This document shows, one piece after another, positions 43,703 to 50,079 of a stretch of 50,079 bases of DNA. Within the stretch, counting starts at the first letter, position 1, and every line of letters begins with the position of its first letter. The position numbers and the translations under genes were made by a program. The DNA comes from CAYRPN01 sp964426135 (GTDB taxonomy: Bacteria > Planctomycetota > Phycisphaerae > Phycisphaerales > Phycisphaeraceae): NCBI GenBank assembly GCA_964426135.1, contig CAYRPN010000032.1:1-50079 (forward strand), in the 5' to 3' direction. Below the pieces are notes generated by a model, which was not told the DNA's origin, searched no databases, and saw only the letters and a program-made list of their open reading frames with translations.

Positions 43703-46300
43703 TCACTTCTTCGGCTTCATCAGGGGCAGGCCGGTTTCGAACTTGTCGAGTTTGGCCATCATCGCGTCGAGTTTCTCGCGGGTCTTCACCGGGATGCCTT
43801 GCTCCGTCGAGAGCGTGTCCTCCAAGTCCTTCAGGAACGTGAGCAGTTCCGGATCGAAGCCGGCGGTCTTGATGTCGTCGGGCAGATCCTTTTTCAGGTA
43901 AAGGTCCAGGTCCTGCTTGGTCGCGGTGGTGAGTTTGCCGATGTCGACGCGAAGCAGTTTCTCGACGATCGTGAGATGCACGCCGGCGGCGAATGCTTTC
44001 TTGTACATCGGGCCTTCCGCTTCAAATGCGGATTCGATTTCCTTGCCGCAGTCGATGAGGATGACCTCGTAGAGTTCCTTGTAAGTGCACTTGGTGCTCT
44101 TTGGGATGCGGTTGAAGAAATCGCGGTTGATTTGCATGTTCTCGTAAGCGAGTTTCAATTCAGCCAGCCGGCCCTCGTCGGGGTGATTGCCCGCGCCCTT
44201 GTCGTGCAGGATGCGATAGGTGAGCCGGCCCGTCTGGAACGCGTACCAGATGCGGCCGACTTCGAGCTGCATCGCGAACTCGACGCTGGGAATCATCAGC
44301 CGGGCCTGGTCGTAGAGCGACTTGGCGGTGAGGAAATCCTTGGCGGCGGCGGCCTCGTCGCCGCCCTTGAGCTTGCCCTGGAACGCCTGCCACGCAGGGA
44401 TGTTGTGGGCATCGAGCACGTCCTTGGGATATTTCTTCGTGCCTTCCGCCTCGATCTGCGTCCGGGCGTCGGCCGCCTCGCGCATGCCCTGGATGAAGCG
44501 CTGGGCCTTGCCGTACTCCTGGATCGATGTCTCCCACAGGTCCGACGCCTTCGTCACGTCCTCCTGCTTGAGCGCCTCGCCGGCGCTGGCGAAAGTCGCC
44601 TCCGCCTTGTCCCACAGTTCCTTGGCGTGCTTGGGGGCTTCGACGGCTTCCGTCTGCTTGCGGGTTTCGGTGGCGCGGGTGCGGGCGTCGTCGGCGATGC
44701 CGCGGCCCTTGACCACTTTCTCGATCTCGTCGGCGATGGGGAAAACGCGGCGCAGCTCGGCGTCGGCGGCGAGGAAGTCTTCGCCTTCGATCAGTTCATT
44801 CGCCTTGGCGAGCGCGGCAGCGCCCTGATCCATCAGCGGGCCGAGCTTGCTCGTGCGCTGCTGGCCCTGCGTGACGCCGGCCCAGCGGGCTTCCGTGTCC
44901 TTCTTCAGTTTCAGAAGCTGGTCGGACGGCGTGGCCTTGTGCTTGACGGAGGAATCCGCGGACTTGTCCTTGGGCGCCGCGTCCTTCGTCGAAGGCGCGC
45001 GGCTGGACAAGGCGCTGATCGCAAAATAGCCGCCGATGATCACCAGCGGCAGCACCAGCAACATCGTCATCATCGTGGAATTGGATTGCTTCTGCGGGCC
45101 GCGGCGCGGCGAACGCGCGCCGGCGTCGGCCCCGCCCGCGTCAAAGCCGCCGGCGACGCCAGCGCCGGCCAGCGCGTGTTCCTCATGAGCGTGCGCATGG
45201 CTGTGATCGCGATCGTGGCCGCCGGCTTTGGCGAAATCCTGCTCGCGCGATTCGAGTTCCATCTCATCGACGGTCGCCGCGCCTTCATCTTCCGCCGCCT
45301 CCACCAGCTGCGACGACGGCGCGGCGACCGGACGCGCCGCCATCGGCGCTTTGGCGGCCGGCGCAAACGCGGCCGGCCCCAGCGCCGCCAGCGCGCTGTC
45401 CAGTTCCTTCTGCGCCGCCGCGGTGTCGGCTGAAGTCGGATAGCGCAGCCCCAGCGTGTCGTCATTCGCCGGCACAGGAAACGTAACGCCGCAACTGCCG
45501 CAACTCGCCGCGCCCGGCTCCACCTTGGCGGAACAGGCGTGACAGATCCCCAGCAGATGGGCGACGCCCGGCGCGGCCTTGGCCTCGACCCAGAACTGGT
45601 TCGTCGTCGGCCCGCGCAGCACGGTGCGCCCGGTGACGCTGCCGGCGGCGATTTCCTTTTTCAGTTGCTCGAGGCTGATGCCGGGCTTGAATGCGCGCGC
45701 TTTGCCGTGGATGAACCAGCCGCCAAGACTGATCGGCGTCGCTTCATCGGCAGGCGTGAAAATGGTTTCGCACTCGGGGCACTCATCGCCGCCGGCCTTG
45801 TCGTGGCCGCAGACGGGACACATCGCGCCGTCGATGACGCGGAACTTGGCGACTTCATCGTTGGGCGAGGTGGCGGGCAGGCCCAGCGTATTGCGGGCGT
45901 CGGGCACTTCGAACTTGCTGCCGCAGGATGGGCAGAACTTGTTGTCGTGCTTGACGGACGAGCCGCAGTTGTTGCACACGCCGGCCAGGTGGGCGATGCC
46001 GGCCACGTACTTCACGCGGCGCCAGAGCTGATGCGTGGCCGGGCCGCGCACGGGCGACTCGGGCTTGAGCTTGCCGGCGACAAGCATGCGACGGAGGACG
46101 GCGATATCGCAGCCTGGGCCAAAGGGCTTGCCCGGCAGGCGGAAAAACCAGGGGCCCATGGCGATCTGGGTGGCCTTCATGCTCAGGTCATCGAGCACGC
46201 CGCCGCACTCGTGGCAACGCGGCGGACCTGATTCTTCACCGTCGGCGCCGATGACAGAGGCGACGGGATGGCGCGTGCCGCAGTAGGGGCAGATTTCCAA
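43703..46300 (-). CDS. duplicated zinc-ribbon/GYF-like membrane protein
   Basis: An 865-aa protein with a TTG start and AAGGAG 8 nt upstream. The first ~290 residues contain two tandem modules of the same order: zinc ribbon (CPYCG...CHECG; CPVCG...CPEC), a GYF-like unit with WFF/WFI, RGP.T.QLW or RGPTTNQFW and GVAHL.G, then a second ribbon (CNNCG...CPSCG; CHACS...CGSCG). A His/Asp-rich patch (HDRDHSHAHAHEEH) precedes a single membrane helix near residue 415. The remaining ~440 residues are helical, Lys/Ala/Glu-rich and probably extracytoplasmic. No function known to me; other multi-ribbon membrane proteins may sense redox or metal. Confidence 0.85.
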   Translation of the reverse strand: MEICPYCGTRHPVASVIGADGEESGPPRCHECGGVLDDLSMKATQIAMGPWFFRLPGKPFGPGCDIAVLRRMLVAGKLKPESPVRGPATHQLWRRVKYVAGIAHLAGVCNNCGSSVKHDNKFCPSCGSKFEVPDARNTLGLPATSPNDEVAKFRVIDGAMCPVCGHDKAGGDECPECETIFTPADEATPISLGGWFIHGKARAFKPGISLEQLKKEIAAGSVTGRTVLRGPTTNQFWVEAKAAPGVAHLLGICHACSAKVEPGAASCGSCGVTFPVPANDDTLGLRYPTSADTAAAQKELDSALAALGPAAFAPAAKAPMAARPVAAPSSQLVEAAEDEGAATVDEMELESREQDFAKAGGHDRDHSHAHAHEEHALAGAGVAGGFDAGGADAGARSPRRGPQKQSNSTMMTMLLVLPLVIIGGYFAISALSSRAPSTKDAAPKDKSADSSVKHKATPSDQLLKLKKDTEARWAGVTQGQQRTSKLGPLMDQGAAALAKANELIEGEDFLAADAELRRVFPIADEIEKVVKGRGIADDARTRATETRKQTEAVEAPKHAKELWDKAEATFASAGEALKQEDVTKASDLWETSIQEYGKAQRFIQGMREAADARTQIEAEGTKKYPKDVLDAHNIPAWQAFQGKLKGGDEAAAAKDFLTAKSLYDQARLMIPSVEFAMQLEVGRIWYAFQTGRLTYRILHDKGAGNHPDEGRLAELKLAYENMQINRDFFNRIPKSTKCTYKELYEVILIDCGKEIESAFEAEGPMYKKAFAAGVHLTIVEKLLRVDIGKLTTATKQDLDLYLKKDLPDDIKTAGFDPELLTFLKDLEDTLSTEQGIPVKTREKLDAMMAKLDKFETGLPLMKPKK

Positions 46301-46329
46301 GACGAGGCTCCTTGGGGACAGAAGGAAGT

Positions 46330-46370
46330 CAGGAGTGAGGAGTGAGGAGTGAGGAGTGAGGAGTGAGCAT
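46330..46370. repeat. GAGGAGT tandem tract
   Basis: About five copies of the 7-bp unit AGGAGTG lie immediately upstream of the zinc-ribbon gene. A single-arm member of the low-complexity intergenic class. Confidence 0.8.
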
Positions 46371-46376
46371 GGGGCC

Positions 46377-46446
46377 GTTTAGCGTCCGCTCGCAGAGCGG
46401 AACAAAGGCGAGCATCATTCGTCCGCTCTGCGAGCGGGCGCTAAAC
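46377..46446. repeat. TTTAGC...GCTAAA hairpin element, TCCGCTC stem
   Basis: GTTTAGCGTCCGCTCGCAGA and the complementary TCCGCTCTGCGAGCGGGCGC plus TAAAC. Each side contains its own CCGCTC-GAGCGG hairpin. A second GGGCGCTAAAC follows at 46454-46464. It lies upstream of divergent genes. Confidence 0.85.
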
Positions 46447-46592
46447 GCAGGCCGGGCGCTAAACGGCGGTTTGCTGCACGGGACATCTTAAACCTCAAAC
46501 CTCTTTTGGGTCAATCGAGCGCAATCGTGAAAACAGCGGAAAAAATTTCCAATCATCAACAGAACGGTCGAACGATTCGAGCGTTCAAACTA

Positions 46593-46621
46593 TTGACCCG
46601 GTCACGATTGAAATGTACGAT
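46593..46621 (+). promoter_or_regulatory. promoter upstream of the DUF1800 gene
   Basis: TTGACC (46593-46598), a 17-bp spacer and TACGAT (46616-46621), in a locally AT-rich stretch. The leader to the ATG at 46756 would be about 130 nt, long for this window. No riboswitch fold was recognised. Confidence 0.55.
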
Positions 46622-46755
46622 AATTTTGAATGAAGGTTTGATGCAGTCACCGGGAAGGATGCCCGATGACCTAGAAGAGCGTCCGGCTTCGCCGATGACG
46701 CTGTGTGCCCCGCCCGACCTCGACCTTCATGATCCTTTCGCTCCGGAGACGATCC

Positions 46756-48390
46756 ATGCGTCTGAAGCACGTCGCTGTGACAGTAACGATGAGCGCTGTG
46801 GTTTTCGCCTGCGCTCTATCGAGCCAGGCCCAGACCGTCCGCGATGCCGACGTCATCGAACGCCTGGGCATGAAGGAAGCCGGCAAGAGCGGCCCCCTCT
46901 CCACCGCCAATCACACCAAGCTCACGCCCGAACAGGCGCTGCGCATCCGCATCCTCGAAGTGGAAAGCGGCGAACGCGCGTTTGCCAACCGTGTCCCCGA
47001 TTCCGAGATCATCGTCGGCCCCCCGCTCAACGAACGCGAACAGATCGTCCACATCATCAACCGCATGGCGTTCGGCCCCAGGCACGGCCAGGTTGACGAG
47101 ATGCTCAAGAACGGCGGCTGGGTGAGCTGGGTCGAGCAGCAGCTCGATCCCGAAAGCCTGACCGACTCCAAGCTGGATTCCCTGCTGGCTGAGCGATTCC
47201 CGTGGACGAAGATGTCGCTGCAGCAGATCTATCAGAAGTACCCGCTGCCGGAGAACGCGGAGAACCAGCCGCAGCTTCGACGGGAGCTGCGCGAGAGCGT
47301 CGTCGTCCGTGCCGCCCTGAGCGAACGGCAGTTCAAGGAAGTGATGTGCGAGTTCTGGCGCAATCACCTGTGCATCGATCAGCCCGAGGGCAACGCACCC
47401 AAGCGATCCTGGTCCGCGTGTCACTATGAAGAGAACGTCATCCGCAAGCACGCCTTCGGCAAGTGGCCGGAAATGCTCATGGCCTCGGCGACGCATGCGG
47501 GCATGCTGGAATACCTGGACAACTACGTCAGCCGCAAGGGCGCGTGGAATGAAAACTACGCCCGGGAGCTGATGGAACTGCACACCCTCGGCGCCGACCG
47601 TTACTACAACGAGCAGGACGTGCTGGAGCTTTCGCTCACCCTCACCGGCTGGACCTACAACGACAACATGCAGTTCATGTTCCGGGCCCCCTGGCACGAC
47701 GACAACGCCCACAAAGTGCTCGGCCAGAAAATGCCCAGCGGCGAAGACGGCGGCAAGTTCGCCGTCATGATGCTCGCCCATCACCCCGGCACCGCCCGCT
47801 TCCTCAGCGAGAAGCTCTGCCGCTACCTGGTCAACGACAACCCGCCCAAGTCCCTGGTGACCAAGGCCACCAACACCTTCCGCGCCAGCAAGGGCGATCT
47901 GAAAAAGGTCTACCGCGAGATCGTGCTCTCCGAAGAGTTCATGAGCCGGATCAACTACAAGGCCAAGTTCAAGACGCCCTTCGAGTTCACCATCAGCGCC
48001 CTGCGTGCGGTGAATGCGAATCCGGAGAACGCCGTCTCCACCACCGACAACCTCGTGGCGATGGGGCAGGACGTCTACGGCTGCTTCGACCCGACCGGCT
48101 ACTACGACCACGCCGAGTCCTGGCTCGACGCCGGCGTCCTCACCCGCCGCTGGAATTACGCCCTGGGGATGGTCAGCGGCCGGGTCAAGGGTGTGACCGT
48201 CGATGCGGCGATCTTCGAAAAGTACAAAGGCGCGAACACCGCCGAGACCAAGGCCAAACTCCTGGCGGACCTGATCGGCGGCGACATCGGCGACGCCGAG
48301 CACAAAGTCCTCGACAAACTCATCGAATCGGGCAACATCGCCCGCGCGGTGGGCCTGGTCATGGGTTCGCCTTCGTTCCAACAGCAATAA
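46756..48390 (+). CDS. DUF1800 exported protein
   Basis: A 544-aa protein with a signal peptide (about 1-28, ending SSQA). The DUF1800 features include VHIINRMAFGPRHGQVDEML, WVEQQLDPESL, NENYARELMELHTLG and LLADLIGGD. GGAG lies 7 nt upstream of the ATG. DUF1800 genes are almost always followed by DUF1501, as here. The function of the pair is unknown, although their abundance in planctomycetes suggests an envelope or polymer-related role. A TTTCTAG inverted repeat separates the two genes. Confidence 0.94.
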   Translation: MRLKHVAVTVTMSAVVFACALSSQAQTVRDADVIERLGMKEAGKSGPLSTANHTKLTPEQALRIRILEVESGERAFANRVPDSEIIVGPPLNEREQIVHIINRMAFGPRHGQVDEMLKNGGWVSWVEQQLDPESLTDSKLDSLLAERFPWTKMSLQQIYQKYPLPENAENQPQLRRELRESVVVRAALSERQFKEVMCEFWRNHLCIDQPEGNAPKRSWSACHYEENVIRKHAFGKWPEMLMASATHAGMLEYLDNYVSRKGAWNENYARELMELHTLGADRYYNEQDVLELSLTLTGWTYNDNMQFMFRAPWHDDNAHKVLGQKMPSGEDGGKFAVMMLAHHPGTARFLSEKLCRYLVNDNPPKSLVTKATNTFRASKGDLKKVYREIVLSEEFMSRINYKAKFKTPFEFTISALRAVNANPENAVSTTDNLVAMGQDVYGCFDPTGYYDHAESWLDAGVLTRRWNYALGMVSGRVKGVTVDAAIFEKYKGANTAETKAKLLADLIGGDIGDAEHKVLDKLIESGNIARAVGLVMGSPSFQQQ

Positions 48391-48391
48391 A

Positions 48392-48486
48392 GTTTCTGGT
48401 TTCTCGTTTCTAGTTTCTAGTTGTGACAAACTCGAACGCGAAACCAGAATCCTGAAACTAGAAACCAGAAACTCGAAACTAGAAAC
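48392..48486. repeat. long imperfect inverted repeat, TTTCTAG family
   Basis: The left arm GTTTCTGGTTTCTCGTTTCT and the right arm, in reverse complement GTTTCTAGTTTCGAGTTTCT, consist of 7-bp words and pair over about 35 bp. It lies between DUF1800 and DUF1501 inside what should be one operon, starting one base after the DUF1800 stop codon. Confidence 0.85.
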
Positions 48487-48516
48487 TTCCGCCTCCCCCT
48501 TTACGGAGCACGTGCA

Positions 48517-49917
48517 ATGTCCAGCTCACGCCGCGATTTTCTGAGGGATTCCGGTCTCGTGGCCATGACCGCCTACGGCGCCATGTCCATGGAACAGATG
48601 TACGCCCAGGCCCAGAGCAAGTCCTCGACCGACACCACCCCGGTCGATCCCGAAGCCTGGCGTCAGAAGGCCACCCTGGTCTGCATCTATCTCCGCGGCG
48701 GAGCCGACGCCCTGCACGCGTTCGTCCCCGTGAAGGACTCCAACTACTACGCCTTCCGCCCCACCATCGCCATCCCGGCGAAAGGCCCCGCCAACGCCGC
48801 CGCCAACATGGACGCGTTCAAGGACTCCAACTGGGGCCTGAACCCGTACATGAAGAGCCTCGTCCCGCTCTTCGAACAGGGCATGGTCGCTCCGATCATC
48901 AACGTCGGCTCCACCGACGGCACCCGCAGCCACTTCGAAGCCCAGGACTACATGGAGCGCGGCGCCCCCGGCAACAAGCGCGTCACCCAGGGCTGGCTCA
49001 ACCGCTACCTCTGGCTCAGCCGCAAGAAAACCGACGCCCCGCTGCGCGGCCTCAGCGCCCGCAACCTCCTGCCCCGCGCCCTGCGCGGCAAGTACCCGGT
49101 GCTCGCCGGCAACAACAAGGCGGAGGACATGGACACCTTCGAGGATCTCTACTCGATGGACAACATGGTCAACAAATCCGCCCGCCAGGGTGTCGGCGAT
49201 CAGAAGGGTTCAAGCCTCGAGGACATCCCCACCGAAGACGCGGAAGCGAAGAAGATGAAGCAGCAGCTCACCGCCGAGTGGGCCCGCGAAGTCATCACCG
49301 AGTCCGGCGAGCAGGCCGTCGCCCGAATCAAGGCGCTCGAAGAAGCCAGCCGCACCCCCGTCAGCCCCGACGCCAAGTACCCCAACGGCGGCCTGAGCCC
49401 GCAGCTTCGCACCATCGCCCAGTGCATCAAGGCCAATGTGGGCCTGGAAGTCGCCCAGGCGGACTACGGCGGATGGGACAGCCACCGCGGCCAAGGCGGC
49501 GTCAACGGCGGCGTCAGCCGGCAGCTCGGCCATGTCGCCGACGCCATCGCGGCGTTCATGCGCGACCTGGGCCCCCGCTCCAACAAAGTCCTCGTCATGG
49601 TCATGAGCGAGTTCGGACGCGAGGTCAAGGAAAACGGCTCCAACGGCACCGATCACGGCCGCGGCGGCATGATCCTCACCGTCGGCGGGCCCGAACTGGT
49701 CAAGGGCGAAAAACGCACCATGTACGGCAAGTGGAACGGCATGGCGGAAATGAACTACGGCCGCTTCCAGCCCGTCCACACCGACTTCCGCGACGTGTTC
49801 TCCGAATCCCTCTCCAAGATGTTCCACTTCAACGCCTTCGACAAGGAAATGTTCCCCGGCTACACCGGCAACAAGGGCAGCCTGCTGAACTTCCTCAACG
49901 AAGTCCCCAAGGCATGA
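48517..49917 (+). CDS. DUF1501 exported protein
   Basis: A 466-aa protein with a twin-arginine-like N-terminus (SSRRDFLRDSGLVAMTAYGA) and the sulfatase-like DUF1501 body: LVCIYLRGGADALHAFVPVKD, VGSTDGTRSHFEAQDYMERG, QADYGGWDSHRGQGG and VMSEFGREVKENGSNGTDHGRGG. The Tat motif agrees with export of a folded, metal-containing protein. GGAG lies upstream of the ATG. An intrinsic terminator follows. It pairs with the DUF1800 gene upstream. Confidence 0.95.
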   Translation: MSSSRRDFLRDSGLVAMTAYGAMSMEQMYAQAQSKSSTDTTPVDPEAWRQKATLVCIYLRGGADALHAFVPVKDSNYYAFRPTIAIPAKGPANAAANMDAFKDSNWGLNPYMKSLVPLFEQGMVAPIINVGSTDGTRSHFEAQDYMERGAPGNKRVTQGWLNRYLWLSRKKTDAPLRGLSARNLLPRALRGKYPVLAGNNKAEDMDTFEDLYSMDNMVNKSARQGVGDQKGSSLEDIPTEDAEAKKMKQQLTAEWAREVITESGEQAVARIKALEEASRTPVSPDAKYPNGGLSPQLRTIAQCIKANVGLEVAQADYGGWDSHRGQGGVNGGVSRQLGHVADAIAAFMRDLGPRSNKVLVMVMSEFGREVKENGSNGTDHGRGGMILTVGGPELVKGEKRTMYGKWNGMAEMNYGRFQPVHTDFRDVFSESLSKMFHFNAFDKEMFPGYTGNKGSLLNFLNEVPKA

Positions 49918-49946
49918 ACGATTCGCAGCGACTCAAAAAAAAGAAA

Positions 49947-49973
49947 CCCCGGCGTCGATCGCCGGGGTTTTTT
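49947..49973. terminator. intrinsic terminator after the DUF1501 gene
   Basis: CCCCGGCG, a TCGAT loop, CGCCGGGG and six T residues, with an A run on the left side, so it could act in both directions. Confidence 0.95.
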
Positions 49974-50039
49974 ATGGCTCATCCGGCATTTGCGTACTTG
50001 ACACCGGTTGGAATGGGCGTTTCAGAGTCGTGAACAGAG

Positions 50040-50058
50040 CCGGAGTCTGTGACTCCGG
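50040..50058. repeat. CCGGAGTC/GACTCCGG hairpin
   Basis: A 19-nt palindrome of the same family as the 5526-5640 array, but with the stem bases exchanged on both sides (GGAGTC/GACTCC instead of GGACTC/GAGTCC) and a TGT loop, the complement of ACA. Confidence 0.85.
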
Positions 50059-50079
50059 TCGATTTGAAGCGGCTCAATG

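Noticed and set aside
46622..46755. Riboswitch or leader peptide in the DUF1800 leader
   Set aside because: No known riboswitch core was recognised and the only short frames are trivial.

Overview
The window is a high-GC, densely coded bacterial chromosome segment. Its gene set points to the phylum Planctomycetota, probably the Phycisphaerae side. The evidence is an adjacent DUF1800/DUF1501 pair, a DUF1080 secreted protein, two type II secretion-like prepilins (one with the H-X9-DG type C-terminus), a BatA/VWA membrane operon with a DUF4159 protein, and many large periplasmic proteins. This assignment is inferred from gene content; there is no rRNA in the window. I saw no rRNA, tRNA, CRISPR array or prophage.

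Layout. 1-5.7 kb: signal peptidase I with a large insertion (minus), divergent from a solitary NADH dehydrogenase subunit nuoH (plus), then a coiled-coil/zinc-ribbon/VKOR fusion (minus) and a repeat-rich gap. 5.7-13.7 kb: gltD, a DUF559 nuclease flanked by inverted REP copies, gltB and a LysR regulator, all on the minus strand; this is ammonia assimilation with a candidate regulator. 13.8-19.9 kb: thyX, cysH, an L,D-transpeptidase, a prepilin, a DUF1080 protein and a BrnT-type toxin with a small overlapping partner. 19.9-26.1 kb: a small conserved protein, a TPR lipoprotein, a small Cys protein, a CPA2/Kef-type antiporter, an unknown two-TM protein and the GTPase TypA/BipA. 26.4-34.7 kb: a prepilin and a tightly overlapped four-gene operon (BatA-VWA, VWA, coiled-coil membrane protein, DUF4159). 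34.9-43.2 kb: peroxiredoxin with a histone-H1-like tail, DUF2934 protein, RNase III, S55-peptidase-like protein, a large beta-propeller-like protein, and rpmH (49 codons). 43.7-50 kb: a duplicated zinc-ribbon/GYF-like membrane protein, DUF1800 and DUF1501.

The most striking feature is the intergenic DNA. Nearly every gap holds an inverted repeat from one of a few families: (i) REP-like elements with a CCCTCTCCC stem, three of which surround a DUF559 nuclease inserted between gltB and gltD; (ii) hairpins bounded by TTTAG...CTAAA with interchangeable stem sequences, including a ~130 bp palindrome present three times and a nested composite; (iii) long low-complexity arms (GTCTCTTC, GTGTCGAG, TTTCTAG words) that face each other as imperfect inverted repeats; (iv) a 19-nt CCGGACTC/GAGTCCGG palindrome repeated at exact 32-bp spacing, with a compensatory stem change in a distant copy. 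One such repeat has apparently entered a coding sequence in frame.

Several genes (thyX, the S55 protein, a 75-aa Cys protein and perhaps lepB and the LysR gene) have a -10-like hexamer within 6-12 nt of the start codon and no Shine-Dalgarno sequence, suggesting leaderless or near-leaderless mRNAs.
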